Positions 35,057-51,266 are shown, counted from the first letter of the stretch. The stretch: DNA of 64,000 bases from Amycolatopsis deserti (GCF_014653945.1 NZ_BNAU01000001.1:1612001-1676000), one strand, 5' to 3'. Numbers and translations: made by a program. The notes: a model not told the origin generated them from the sequence alone.

Positions 35057-36997
35057 GTGGAACCCGACCTGACTGCCCTCGCGCACGCCTACGGAGTGGC
35101 CACCCGGTACGAGAACGCCGAGCAACGCGAGGTCGAGGTCGAGCCGGACGTCGTCGTCGCCGTTCTCGCCCAGTTCGGGGTGGACGCGTCCGGGCCGGAC
35201 GCGATCCGCCGCGAGCTGGCCGCGGTCGGTGAACGCCGGGCGGCCACCGTGCTGCCCCCGACGCTCGTGCTGCGAGAAGGTACCGAACACGACGCGGGCG
35301 GGCCCGCTGTCCTGCATTTGGAGGACGGCACCCGCCGGGAGATCGGCCGGATGATCCCCGCCGATCTGCCGCTGGGCTGGCACCGCGTGGAGACCGCGGG
35401 GCAGGAGATCACCCTCGCCGTCGTGCCGCACCGCCTGCCCGAGGTGCCCCCGGCCTGGGGCTGGATGCTGCAGCTGTACTCGCTGCGCTCGGACGACTCG
35501 TGGGGCGCCGGCGACTTCGGCGACCTGGCCGGTTTCGCCCGCCGCTCGGCCGCCGAGCTGGGCACCGGGGTGCTGCTGGTCAACCCGGTGCAGGCGATCA
35601 GCCCGGTCCACCCGGTCGAGCGCTCGCCGTACTCGCCGGCCAGCCGCCGCTACGCCAACCCGCTCTACCTGCGCATCACCGACACGCCCGAGTTCGCCCG
35701 CGCCGATGCGGACCTCCGTGCGCGGGTGCTGGCCCTGCGTCCGGACAACGCGGACCTGATCGACTACGACGCCATCTGGAGCGCCAAACTGGCCGCGCTG
35801 GAACTGCTGTGGCCGCTGCACGAGCCCGCTCCGCTGGACGAGGCCGTGCGCGACTTCGCGACCTACTGCGCGCTGGCCGAGCGGCACGGCCCGGACTGGC
35901 GGGAGTGGCCGGAACCGCTGCGCGATCCGCACGGCGGTGAGGTCGCCGCGGCCCGTACCGAGCTCGCCGACCGGATCGACTTCCACGGCTGGCTGCAGCA
36001 GCTGTGCGAGGACCAGCTCGGCCGGGCCCGTGAGGCGGCCGGGGCGATGCCGGTGGGGATCGTGCACGACCTGCCGGTCGGCGTGCACCCCGGCGGCGCG
36101 GACACCTGGGCGCTGGGCGACGCCTTCGCGGCGAAGGTGACCGTCGGCGCGCCGCCGGACGCCTTCAGCCAGCAGGGCCAGGACTGGAACCTGCCACCGT
36201 TCCGCCCGGACCGGCTCGCCGAGCTGGGTTACGCGCCCTTCCGCGACGTGATCCGCGGTGTCCTGCGGCACGCCGACGGCATCCGGATCGACCACGTCGC
36301 CGGGCTGTGGCGGCTGTGGTGGATCCCGCCGGGCGAACCGCCCTCCCGCGGCACCTACGTGCACTACGACGCCGAGGCGATGCTCGGCATCCTCGCGCTC
36401 GAGGCGCACCGCGCGGGCGCGGTGGTCGTCGGCGAGGACCTGGGCACGGTCGAGGCCGCGGTCACCAAGACCCTGCACGAGCGCGGGGTGCTCAGCTCCG
36501 CGGTGCTGTGGTTCCAGCGGGACTACGACTCCCCCGGCCACCCGTTCGTGCCGCCGGCGGAATGGGACCGCGACGCGATGGCGAGCATCACCACGCACGA
36601 CCTGCCGACCGTGGCCGGCTGGCTCGCGGGCGAGCACGTGCGCGTGCGGGCCGAGCTGGGACTCCTCGACGGCCCGCCGGAGAAGGAGGCGGCGAGCGCC
36701 GCCGCCGAACGGGCCGACCTGCTCGCGTTCATCGCCGAGCAGGGCATCCCGGGCGACGATCCGGTGACCGCGTTGCACGCCCTGCTCGCCTCGGCCGCGT
36801 CGCGGCTGCTGCTGACCGCGCCCGCGGACGTGGTCGGCGAGCGGCGCCAGCCCAACCTGCCGGGCACCACCGACGAGTACCCGAACTGGCGGATTCCCTT
36901 GCCCGTCACGGTGGATGCGTTTTTCGCGGACGCACGAGTGCGCCATGTCGTGGAGTATTTGCGCGCCGCGCGCCCGTTGGCCGGGCGAAGTGCGTGA
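35057..36997 (+). CDS. malQ: 4-alpha-glucanotransferase (amylomaltase), GH77
   Basis: About 646 residues, the long actinobacterial/enterobacterial type with an N-terminal domain of about 130 residues. GH77 landmarks: LYSLRSDDSWGAGDFGDL, NPVQAISP, RIDHVAGLWRLWWIP with the nucleophile Asp, VVGEDLGTV with the acid Glu, and SITTHDLPTVAGW. It disproportionates maltodextrins released by debranching or phosphorylase. Start chosen at GTG 35057 (VEPDLTALAHAYG). Starting at ATG 34997 would overlap the divergent amylase start codon and add non-conserved residues; GTG 35021 is also possible. It begins the plus-strand glucan operon. Confidence 0.93.
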   Translation: MEPDLTALAHAYGVATRYENAEQREVEVEPDVVVAVLAQFGVDASGPDAIRRELAAVGERRAATVLPPTLVLREGTEHDAGGPAVLHLEDGTRREIGRMIPADLPLGWHRVETAGQEITLAVVPHRLPEVPPAWGWMLQLYSLRSDDSWGAGDFGDLAGFARRSAAELGTGVLLVNPVQAISPVHPVERSPYSPASRRYANPLYLRITDTPEFARADADLRARVLALRPDNADLIDYDAIWSAKLAALELLWPLHEPAPLDEAVRDFATYCALAERHGPDWREWPEPLRDPHGGEVAAARTELADRIDFHGWLQQLCEDQLGRAREAAGAMPVGIVHDLPVGVHPGGADTWALGDAFAAKVTVGAPPDAFSQQGQDWNLPPFRPDRLAELGYAPFRDVIRGVLRHADGIRIDHVAGLWRLWWIPPGEPPSRGTYVHYDAEAMLGILALEAHRAGAVVVGEDLGTVEAAVTKTLHERGVLSSAVLWFQRDYDSPGHPFVPPAEWDRDAMASITTHDLPTVAGWLAGEHVRVRAELGLLDGPPEKEAASAAAERADLLAFIAEQGIPGDDPVTALHALLASAASRLLLTAPADVVGERRQPNLPGTTDEYPNWRIPLPVTVDAFFADARVRHVVEYLRAARPLAGRSA

Positions 36998-37056
36998 AGA
37001 CCGCTAGATTGGGCACACATCGACCGCACGGAACGCGAACGCAAGAAGGAGAACCT

Positions 37057-39174
37057 GTGCCGCCCTGGCCCGGAATGCCCTACCCGCTCGGCGCCACCTA
37101 CGACGGTGTGGGTACCAACTTCGCCCTCTTCTCGGAGGTCGCGGAGTCCGTCGAGCTGTGCCTGATCGACGAGGACGGCACCGAGGAGCGGCACAAGCTC
37201 ACCGAGGTCGACGGGTTCGTCCACCACGGGTACCTGCTCGGTGTCGGTCCCGGCCAGCGCTACGGCTACCGCGTGCACGGTCCCTACGACCCGTCGCGCG
37301 GCCTGCGCTGCAACCCGAACAAACTGCTGATCGACCCCTACGCCAAGGCGATCGCCGGCCACATCGACTGGGACGAGGCGCTGTTCGCCTACCCATTCGG
37401 CAAGCCGGACGAGCGCAACGACGCCGACTCGGCGGGGCACGTGCCGCACGCGGTGGTGGTCAACCCGTTCTTCGACTGGGGTGACGACCGGCCGCCGCGC
37501 ACGCCCTACAACGAGACGGTGATCTACGAGGCGCACGTGCGCGGCCTCACGATGAACCACCCGGAGGTGCCGCCGCGGCTGCGGGGCACCTACGCCGGCC
37601 TGGCGCACCCGGCGGTCGTCGAGCACCTGACGAAGCTGGGTGTCACGGCGATCGAGCTGATGCCGGTGCACCAGTTCATCACCGACCACGGCCTGGCCGA
37701 GAAGGGCCTGCGCAACTACTGGGGCTACAACACCATCGGGTTCTTCGCGCCGCACGAGGGTTACGCGGCGCTGCCCGAGCAGGCCGGTCAGGTGCAGGAG
37801 TTCAAGGGCATGGTCAAGGCCCTGCACCAGGCCGGCATCGAGGTCATCCTCGACGTGGTCTACAACCACACCGCGGAGGGCAACCACCTCGGCCCGACGC
37901 TGTCCATGCGCGGCATCGACAACCAGGCCTACTACCGGCTGGTCGAGGACGAACCGCAGTACTACATGGACTACACCGGCACCGGCAACTCGCTGAACGT
38001 GCGCAACCCGCACACCCTGCAGCTCATCATGGATTCGCTGCGGTACTGGGTGACCGAGATGCACGTGGACGGGTTCCGGTTCGACCTCGCCGCCACCCTG
38101 GCGCGGGAGTTCTACGACGTCGACCGGCTGTCCACGTTCTTCGACCTGGTGCAGCAGGACCCGACGGTGAGCCGGGTCAAGCTGATCGCCGAGCCCTGGG
38201 ACGTCGGGCCCGGCGGTTACCAGGTCGGCAACTTCCCTCCACTGTGGACGGAGTGGAACGGCCAGTTCCGGGACACCGTCCGCGACTTCTGGCGCGGTGA
38301 GCCGGCCACGCTCGGCGAGTTCGCCTCGCGCCTGACCGGATCGTCCGACCTGTACCAGGACGACGGCCGCCGCCCGTACGCCTCGATCAACTTCGTCACC
38401 GCGCACGACGGCTTCACGTTGCAGGACCTGGTGTCCTACAACAGCAAGCACAACGAGGCCAACGGCGAGGACGGCCGCGACGGCGCCGACGACAACCGCT
38501 CGTGGAACTGCGGCGTCGAGGGCGAGACCGACGACGAGGAGGTGCTCGCGCTGCGGGCCAAGCAGCGCCGCAACATGCTCGCCACCCTGCTGCTGTCGCA
38601 GGGCGTGCCGATGCTGCTGCACGGCGACGAGATGGGCCGCACCCAACAGGGCAACAACAACGTCTACTGCCAGGACAACGAGATCTCCTGGATGGACTGG
38701 TCACTGGCCAAGGCCAACGCCGGCCAGGTCGAGTTCACCGCCGCGCTGGCCGCGTTCCGCAAGAAGCACCCGGTGTTCCGCCGCCGCCGCTTCTTCGCGG
38801 GCAAACCCATCGGCAAGGGCGAGGAGCTGCGTGACATCGCCTGGTTCACCCCGTCCGGCGAGGAGATGAAGGAGCAGAACTGGGACGACGGCTTCGGCAA
38901 GGCCATCGTCGCGTTCCTCAACGGCGAGGGCATCAACGACCTCGACCCGCGCGGCATGAAGGTCACCGACGACTCGTTCCTGATGGCGTTCAACGCGCAC
39001 TACGAGGACATCGAGCTCACGCTGCCGGGCCCCGACTACGGCGCGGGCTGGGCGGTGGTGGTGGACACCGAGGCCGGCACGGTCGCCGAGGAGCCGGGTG
39101 AGCCCGTGCCCGCCGGCGGCACGCTGAACCTGCCCGCCCGCTCGCTCGTCGTGCTGCAGCGGGTGGACGCATGA
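37057..39174 (+). CDS. glgX: Glycogen debranching enzyme GlgX/TreX (first copy)
   Basis: A 705-residue isoamylase-type debranching enzyme. The N-terminal CBM48 domain (YPLGATYDGVGTNFALFSE, HGPYDPSRGLRCNPNKLLID) is followed by the catalytic barrel: VDGFRFDLAATL (nucleophile Asp), LIAEPWDVG (acid Glu), FVTAHDGFTL (third Asp). GTG 37057 has an AAGAAGGAG box 5-12 bases upstream. It hydrolyses alpha-1,6 branches to feed TreY. Its stop overlaps treY by four bases (ATGA). A second paralogue lies at 43727. Confidence 0.94.
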   Translation: MPPWPGMPYPLGATYDGVGTNFALFSEVAESVELCLIDEDGTEERHKLTEVDGFVHHGYLLGVGPGQRYGYRVHGPYDPSRGLRCNPNKLLIDPYAKAIAGHIDWDEALFAYPFGKPDERNDADSAGHVPHAVVVNPFFDWGDDRPPRTPYNETVIYEAHVRGLTMNHPEVPPRLRGTYAGLAHPAVVEHLTKLGVTAIELMPVHQFITDHGLAEKGLRNYWGYNTIGFFAPHEGYAALPEQAGQVQEFKGMVKALHQAGIEVILDVVYNHTAEGNHLGPTLSMRGIDNQAYYRLVEDEPQYYMDYTGTGNSLNVRNPHTLQLIMDSLRYWVTEMHVDGFRFDLAATLAREFYDVDRLSTFFDLVQQDPTVSRVKLIAEPWDVGPGGYQVGNFPPLWTEWNGQFRDTVRDFWRGEPATLGEFASRLTGSSDLYQDDGRRPYASINFVTAHDGFTLQDLVSYNSKHNEANGEDGRDGADDNRSWNCGVEGETDDEEVLALRAKQRRNMLATLLLSQGVPMLLHGDEMGRTQQGNNNVYCQDNEISWMDWSLAKANAGQVEFTAALAAFRKKHPVFRRRRFFAGKPIGKGEELRDIAWFTPSGEEMKEQNWDDGFGKAIVAFLNGEGINDLDPRGMKVTDDSFLMAFNAHYEDIELTLPGPDYGAGWAVVVDTEAGTVAEEPGEPVPAGGTLNLPARSLVVLQRVDA

Positions 39175-41441
39175 GACCGTCCGCCACCTACCGGGTCCAG
39201 CTACGCCCGGAGTTCACCTTCGCCGACGCCGCCGACCGCATCCCCTACCTGCGCGCACTCGGCGTGGGCGCGCTCTACGCCTCGCCGGTGCTGGACGCCA
39301 CGCCCGGTTCCACCCACGGTTACGACGTGGTCGACCCGACGCGGGCGCGCCCGGAGCTGGGCGGCGAGGACGCGCGGCGGACGCTGGCGAAACGGCTGCG
39401 CGAGGCCGGGCTCGGGTTCGTCGTGGACATCGTGCCCAACCACATGGCGGTCGAGGTCGCCAAGGCGAACCCGTGGTGGTGGGACGTGCTGCGGCACGGC
39501 CCCGGCTCGGCACACGCCGACTACTTCGACATCGACTGGCGGCGCGGCAAGGTGCTGCTGCCCGTCCTCGGCGACGACGCCGACGTGGCCGAGCTGCGCA
39601 TCGAGGGCGACGAACTCGCCTACTACGAGCACCGGTTCCCGATCGCACCCGGCACCGGCGAGGGCAGCCCGCGGGAGGTGCACGCGCGGCAGCACTACGA
39701 GCTGGTGGGCTGGCGGCGCGGCAACGCGGAGCTGAACTACCGCCGCTTCTTCGACATCACCACGCTCGCCGCGGTGCGGGTCGAGCTGCCCGACGTCTTC
39801 CACGCCACGCACGGCGAGGTGCTGCGCTGGGTCGCCGAGGGCGAGGTCACCGGGTTGCGCGTGGACCACCCGGACGGCCTGGCCGATCCCGGCGGCTACA
39901 TGCGGATGCTGCGCGAGGGCGCGGGCGAGGCATGGCTGGTCGTGGAGAAGATCCTGCACCCGGGCGAGGACCTGCCGCAGAGCTGGCCGGTGGACGGCAC
40001 CACCGGCTACGACGCGCTGCGGGAGATCACCGGGCTGCTGGTCGACCCCGCCGGTGAGGGGCCGCTGACCGAGCTGGCGCGGCGGCTGGGCCAGCCGGTG
40101 GACTACGCCGAGGTCGAGGACCGGGCGCGGCGCCTGGTGACCGACCGGATCCTGGTGGCCGAGGTGCGCCGGATCGCCGCGCTGGTGCGCGGCGTCGAGC
40201 CGGAGGCGGCGCAGGGCGCGGTGGCCGAGACGATGATCGCGTTCCCGGTGTACCGGTCCTATCTGCCCGAGGGCGCGGCGCACTGGGCGGCCGCGATCGC
40301 CGCCGCCCGCGCCGCGCGCCCCGATCTGGCCGAGGCGATCGACGCGCTGGACTTCCAGGTGCGGGAGGACCCGCGCGGCGAGCTGGCCACCCGCATCCAG
40401 CAGACCTCCGGCATGGTGGTCGCCAAGGGCACCGAGGACACCACCTTCTACCGCTACACGCGCTTCGCCGCGCTCAACGAGGTGGGCGGTTCCCCCCACG
40501 ACTTCGGCTCCTCCGTGGACGCCTTCCACGCGATGGCCGCCGCGCGCGAGGCCGGCTGGCCCGCGGCGATGACGACGCTGACCACGCACGACACCAAGCG
40601 GTCCGAGGACGTGCGGGCGCGGCTGGCGGTGCTGTCGGAGGTGCCGGAGGAGTTCGCCGACGCGGTGACCCGGTGGACGCGGCGGCGCGGGATCGACGAG
40701 CCGTCGCTGAACCTGCTGGCGTGGCAGACGCTCGTGGGCGCGTGGCCGATCACGGCGGACCGGCTGCGCGATTACCTGGACAAGGCGGCGAAGGAGAGCA
40801 AGCTCCGCACCACCTGGACCGACCACGACGAGGAGTTCGAGCGGGCGGTCGCGGCCTGGCCGGACGAGGTCCTCGGCGACGCTGACCTGGCGGCCGAGGT
40901 CGAGGCGTTCGTCGAACGGGTGCGCGGGCCGGGGTGGTCGAACTCCCTGGCGCAGAAGCTGATCCAGCTCACCGCGCCCGGCGTGCCGGACGTCTACCAG
41001 GGCACCGAGCTGTGGGACTTCTCGCTGGTCGACCCGGACAACCGGCGGCCGGTGGACTACGCGGTGCGCGCCACGATGCTGGAGGAGATCGCGAGCGGGT
41101 GGCTGCCGCCGGTCGACTCCTCCGGCGCGGCGAAGCTGCTCGTCGTGCACCGGGCGCTCACGCTGCGGCGGGACCGGCCGGAGCTGTTCACCGGCTACCG
41201 CCGCCTGCACGCCGAGGGCCCGGCCGCCGCGCACGCGGTCGCCTTCGAGCGCAGCGGCCTGATCACGGTGGCCACGCGCCTGCCTGTGGGGCTGGCCGAG
41301 GGCGGCGGCTGGCGGGACACGGTGCTGCCGTTGCCCGCCGGTGAGTGGACCGACGCGATCACCGGGGCGGTGGTCACCGGTGAGCTGTCCGGGATGCTGG
41401 CGCGTTATCCGGTCGCCCTTCTGTTGCGAGGAGAGTCATGA
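39171..41441 (+). CDS. treY: Maltooligosyltrehalose synthase
   Basis: A 756-residue GH13 family enzyme that turns the reducing end of maltodextrins into a trehalosyl unit. The opening TYRVQLRPEFTFADAA, PGSTHGYDVVDP, VDIVPNHMAV, GLRVDHPDGLADPGGY (nucleophile Asp) and LVVEKIL (acid Glu) are diagnostic, as is the C-terminal APGVPDVYQGTELWD. Translationally coupled to glgX (ATGA) and to treZ (ATGA), so the three make one TreXYZ route to trehalose. Confidence 0.96.
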   Translation: MRPSATYRVQLRPEFTFADAADRIPYLRALGVGALYASPVLDATPGSTHGYDVVDPTRARPELGGEDARRTLAKRLREAGLGFVVDIVPNHMAVEVAKANPWWWDVLRHGPGSAHADYFDIDWRRGKVLLPVLGDDADVAELRIEGDELAYYEHRFPIAPGTGEGSPREVHARQHYELVGWRRGNAELNYRRFFDITTLAAVRVELPDVFHATHGEVLRWVAEGEVTGLRVDHPDGLADPGGYMRMLREGAGEAWLVVEKILHPGEDLPQSWPVDGTTGYDALREITGLLVDPAGEGPLTELARRLGQPVDYAEVEDRARRLVTDRILVAEVRRIAALVRGVEPEAAQGAVAETMIAFPVYRSYLPEGAAHWAAAIAAARAARPDLAEAIDALDFQVREDPRGELATRIQQTSGMVVAKGTEDTTFYRYTRFAALNEVGGSPHDFGSSVDAFHAMAAAREAGWPAAMTTLTTHDTKRSEDVRARLAVLSEVPEEFADAVTRWTRRRGIDEPSLNLLAWQTLVGAWPITADRLRDYLDKAAKESKLRTTWTDHDEEFERAVAAWPDEVLGDADLAAEVEAFVERVRGPGWSNSLAQKLIQLTAPGVPDVYQGTELWDFSLVDPDNRRPVDYAVRATMLEEIASGWLPPVDSSGAAKLLVVHRALTLRRDRPELFTGYRRLHAEGPAAAHAVAFERSGLITVATRLPVGLAEGGGWRDTVLPLPAGEWTDAITGAVVTGELSGMLARYPVALLLRGES

Positions 41442-43147
41442 CCTTCCGCGTGTGGGCGCCGGCGGCCGATCGGGTCCGCGTGCGCACCGGCGGCGCCGAC
41501 CACGAAATGACCGCCGGGGGCGGCGGCTGGTGGTTCTCCGACGTGCCCGCGGCGCCCGGCACCGACTACGCGTTCGTGTTGGGGGACGACGAGAAAGCGC
41601 TTCCCGATCCGCGTTCGGCGTGGCAGCCCGACGGGGTGCACGGGCCGTCCCGGATCTACGACCACTCCGCGTTCGCCTGGACCGACACCGCGTGGACCGG
41701 GCGCGCCCTGCCCGGCGGCGTGATCTACGAGCTGCACATCGGCACGTTCACGCCCGAGGGCACGTTCGACGCGGCGATCGGGCGGCTGGACCACCTGGTC
41801 GACCTCGGGGTCACGTTCGTCGAGGTGCTGCCGGTCAACTCGTTCGACGGCACCGACGGCTGGGGGTACGACGGCGTGCTGTGGGGCGCGGCGCACGAGC
41901 CCTACGGCGGGCCGGACGGGTTCAAGCGGTTCGTCGACGCCTGCCACGCGCGCGGCCTGGCCGTGGTGCTCGACGTGGTCTACAACCACCTCGGGCCGTC
42001 CGGGGCGTACCTGGACCGGTTCGGGCCGTACTTCGCCGGGCGCAACGACTGGGGGCCCGGGCTGAACCTCGACGGCGAAGGCTCGGACGAGGTGCGCCGG
42101 TACGTGCTGGACAACGCGCTGGGCTGGCTGCGCGACTTCCACGTCGACGCGCTGCGGCTGGACGCGGTGCACGCGCTGAACGACCGGCGGGCCACGTACC
42201 TGCTGGAGGAGCTGGCCGTGGAGGTGGAGGCGCTGTCCGCGGCGGTGCGGCGGCCGCTGACGCTGATCGCCGAGTCGGACCTCAACGACCCGCGGCTGGT
42301 CACCGCGCGCGAGGGCGGCGGGTACGGGCTGCACGCCCAGTGGTGCGACGACCTGCACCACGCGCTGCACGTGACGCTGTCCGGGGAGACCAGCGGGTAC
42401 TACGCCGACTTCGGCGCGCCCGGGGCGCTGGAACGGACACTGCGGCAGGCGTTCTTCCACGCCGGCACGTGGTCGTCGTTCCGGGAGCGGACGCACGGGC
42501 GGCCGGTGGACACGCGGACGGTGCCCGGCCACCGGTTCCTGATCTACTTGCAGAACCACGACCAGATCGGCAACCGGGCGACCGGTGACCGGCTGTCCGC
42601 GACGGTGTCCCCCGGCCGGCTGGCCTGCGGCGCGGCGATCGTGTTCTGCTCGCCGTACACGCCGATGGTGTTCATGGGCGAGGAGTGGGCGGCGAGCACG
42701 CCGTGGCAGTTCTTCGCCTCGTTCCCCGACCCGGAGCTGGCGGAGGCCGTCCGGACGGGCCGCCGGCGCGAGTTCGCGCGCCACGGCTGGGGCGAGGCGG
42801 AGGTGCCGGACCCGATGGACCAGGCGACGGTGGATCGGTCGCGGCTGGACTGGTCGGAGCCGGGCAAGGAGGGGCACCGCGAGATGCTCGAGCTGTACCG
42901 GTCGCTGATCGCGTTGCGCCGGTCCCGGCCCGAGCTGGCGGACCCGTGGCTGGACCGGTTCGAGGTGCGGGCGGAGGGTGCGTGCCTGGTGCTGGACCGC
43001 GGCCCGCTGCGCTTGGTGTGCAACTTCGGCCCCGAGCCCGCCGACCTGGGCGACCCGGGAGGCGAGGTACTGCTGTCCTGGGCCGAGGCGACGACCACCC
43101 ACCTGCCCCCGGACACGTTCGTGCTGATCGACACGTCCCGGCGGTGA
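41438..43147 (+). CDS. treZ: Maltooligosyltrehalose trehalohydrolase
   Basis: A 569-residue GH13 enzyme releasing trehalose from the TreY product. An N-terminal CBM48-like domain (FRVWAPAADRVRV) is followed by ELHIGTFTPEGTFDAAI, DVVYNHLGPSG, ALRLDAVHAL (nucleophile Asp), LIAESDLNDPR (acid Glu) and YLQNHDQIGNRA. It overlaps treY by four bases. Its own stop codon marks the beginning of a degenerate tandem-repeat array. Confidence 0.96.
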   Translation: MTFRVWAPAADRVRVRTGGADHEMTAGGGGWWFSDVPAAPGTDYAFVLGDDEKALPDPRSAWQPDGVHGPSRIYDHSAFAWTDTAWTGRALPGGVIYELHIGTFTPEGTFDAAIGRLDHLVDLGVTFVEVLPVNSFDGTDGWGYDGVLWGAAHEPYGGPDGFKRFVDACHARGLAVVLDVVYNHLGPSGAYLDRFGPYFAGRNDWGPGLNLDGEGSDEVRRYVLDNALGWLRDFHVDALRLDAVHALNDRRATYLLEELAVEVEALSAAVRRPLTLIAESDLNDPRLVTAREGGGYGLHAQWCDDLHHALHVTLSGETSGYYADFGAPGALERTLRQAFFHAGTWSSFRERTHGRPVDTRTVPGHRFLIYLQNHDQIGNRATGDRLSATVSPGRLACGAAIVFCSPYTPMVFMGEEWAASTPWQFFASFPDPELAEAVRTGRRREFARHGWGEAEVPDPMDQATVDRSRLDWSEPGKEGHREMLELYRSLIALRRSRPELADPWLDRFEVRAEGACLVLDRGPLRLVCNFGPEPADLGDPGGEVLLSWAEATTTHLPPDTFVLIDTSRR

Positions 43148-43688
43148 CCAATCCTCCCCCTCCACACCGGCCCCCACCGCGCGGCCGCCCATCCCCTCCG
43201 CAGGGCCCGCCGACCAGGACACCCGCCCGCTCCGCCGGAACGCCCGCTTGATCAACACCACCCACCGGTAACCCACACGGCCAGCCCCACCACCCGGCCG
43301 CCCATCCCTCCGCAAGGGCCGCCGACCGGGACACCCAAGGCCGCCGCCCCCGCCCACTCACCGCCCGCCTGACCCGCACCGCCCACCGGTAACCAAACCC
43401 TCACCACCCCACACGACCGACCCCACCACCCGGCCGCCCATCCCTCCGCAGAGGCCGCCCACCGGGACACTCAAGGCCGCCGCCCACGCCCACTCACCGC
43501 CCGCCGAAACACCCCGCCTGACCCACACCGCCCACCCGTGACCAAACCCTCACCACCCCACACGACCGACCCCACCACCCCGCCACCCATCCCCTCCGCA
43601 GGGCCCACCGACCTGGGCGAACAGGCCCACCGGCCACGCCCGGTCACCGCCGGGCGGAGCATCCCCGCCTGATCAACACCGTTCGGCG
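43144..43688. repeat. Degenerate tandem array between treZ and the second glgX
   Basis: Four imperfect units begin at 43144, 43268, 43389 and 43538, of 124, 121, 149 and 151 bp. Each starts with GTGACC or GTAACC and contains CCACCACCCGGCCGCCCATC-like and TCCGCAG.GCC segments. Each ends near CCGCC followed by TGA(T/C)C. The first unit starts on the treZ stop codon. Units 3 and 4 share the insert AAACCCTCACCACCCCACAC. No gene is supported here. Confidence 0.75.
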
Positions 43689-43726
43689 GTGACGGAATTG
43701 TCGGTGGGTCCTGGGACAATCAGGAC

Positions 43727-45862
<2,136 letters not shown>

Positions 45863-45870
45863 CCGCGGAT

Positions 45871-46038
45871 GCGGCAGCGCAGGCGGCCCGGCAGCGCAGG
45901 CGGCGCGGCAGCGCAGGCGGCGCGGCAGCACAGGCGGCGCGGCAGCACAGGCGGCGCGGCAGCACAGGCGGCGCGGCAGCACAGGCGGCGCGGCAGCGCA
46001 GGCGGCGCGGCAGCGCAGGCGGCCCGACAGACAAGGCG
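45871..46038. repeat. 17-bp tandem minisatellite
   Basis: GCGCGGCAGCACAGGCG and close variants (GCGC in place of GCAC) repeat nine times from 45886, after a 15-base partial unit at 45871. The array starts eight bases after the stop of the second glgX. Seventeen is not a multiple of three, so all three frames on each strand read the same 17-residue periodic peptide; the long open frames here are artefacts. Confidence 0.9.
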
Positions 46039-46194
46039 GGTGGGCGCGATAGGAGCGGCCCGACAGAGGGAGGCGGCGGGCGCGACACGCAGCGCGCGAC
46101 GACAGCCAAGCGGGCGAGCGCGACACGCGGCGTGCGACGCAGCCAGCGGGCGCGACAGCGCCAGCAGCACGCCCGGGGCGCGCCAGCGGCGCAG

Positions 46195-46751
46195 CCGCGC
46201 GATACCGCGCGGCGCTACCCGAACCCCACCGAGGCACAGCCGAGGCACAGCCGACGCACAGCGCGCAGCCGTGCCCGGACCCCAGCCAAGGCACAGCCGC
46301 GCGATACCGCGCGGCGCTACCCCGACCCCACCGAGGCACAGCCAAGGCACAGCGCGCAGCCATGCCCGGACCCCAACCAAGGCTCAACCGCGCGACAGCG
46401 CGCGGCGCTACCCGAACCCCACCGAGGCACAGCCGACGCACAGCGCGCAGCCATGCCCCGACCCCAACCAACGCTCAACCGCGCGACAGCGCGCGACGCT
46501 ACCCGAACCCCACCGAGGCACAGCCGACGCACAGCGCGCAGCTGCGCCCGGATCCCAACCAAGGCTCAGCCGCGCGATACCGCACGGCGCCACCCGGACC
46601 CCACCGAGGCACAGCCGAGGCACAGCGCACAGCCGTGCCCGGACCCCAGCCAAGGCACAGCCCCGCGAGACCACGCGGCGCTACCCGGGCCACGCCCCGC
46701 GGCACAGCCGCGCCATAGCGCGTGGCGCTGCGCGTCGCGGCGGCGGTGCAG
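46195..46751. repeat. 91-bp tandem array upstream of glgE
   Basis: Units begin with CCGCGCGATACCGCGCGGCG at 46195, 46297, 46388, 46479, 46570 and 46661, with a truncated start at 46708. The period is 91 bp except for the first unit (102 bp, an 11-bp internal duplication of GAGGCACAGCC). Each unit has a small CGCGCG-ATAC-CGCGCG palindrome, then CCCCACCGAGGCACAGCC and CCGGACCCCA-type segments. The frame shifts by one base per unit, so it is not coding. Confidence 0.88.
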
Positions 46752-47366
46752 CAGCGTGGCATTGGCACGCGCCCGCGGGCGCGTGCCGCGGGGCAGCGTC
46801 GCCCGGGGGTGCGGGCGCCCAGGCGCGGCGCAGCGGCCCGCCCGAGTGGTCCGGGGCCCGAGCGACAAAGCGCCGAGCACGCCGGCGACCCGGCGCCGCG
46901 ACCGAGCGGCCGAATCGACGCGGCGCCGCCACCACCCGTGAGCGCGCGAAAAGACCCACCACCCTCCCCGTCGCGGAGCGTGATCGGCGCCGGCGCGCCC
47001 CAGCCCTGAGCAACCACCCCGACCACCGGAACAGACCAGCGCCCCGCACGGTTACCGGCGAGTACCACGGGGCACCCCGATCCCAGACGCAGCAAGCCCT
47101 TTCGAGCTGACGCCCGTTGGGGTTATCCGACTTGCCTGAACACCGTTGAAGGGTCGACAGTGCGCGAGGAACGCCCCCCGGCGAACCAGGCCGTGACGCC
47201 TGGGTTACCAGTCGATGACCACACTGGACACACGTGGCCCGCCGACGGAGAGTGACACCCAAGGCGGTAGTTTGCGCACGTTCGCAGCGGGGTACTTCCT
47301 TCCGAAGACCTGTACGTCCCCCCGGACGCTGCACATTCGACAACACTGGTGAGAGGGGCGCTGCCG
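46752..47366. other. Non-coding leader region of glgE
   Basis: Between the 91-bp array and glgE I see no supported gene. The last 270 bp are less GC-rich and probably hold the glgE promoter. They include a small hairpin (CCAGGC, six bases, GCCTGG; 47186-47203) and a CCAGT/ACTGG inverted pair (about 47208-47227). Neither is a firm regulatory assignment. Confidence 0.4.
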
Positions 47367-49352
<1,986 letters not shown>

Positions 49353-49454
49353 GACGCGCCGGCCCGACAACAGAGTTTTCCCGCAGCACCCCGCGCACCG
49401 ACCGGCGCGGGGGTAGTGGAACGCACCCGGATGAGGTGGGGAGAGGTGGAGTTC

Positions 49455-51258
<1,804 letters not shown>

Positions 51259-51266
<8 letters not shown>

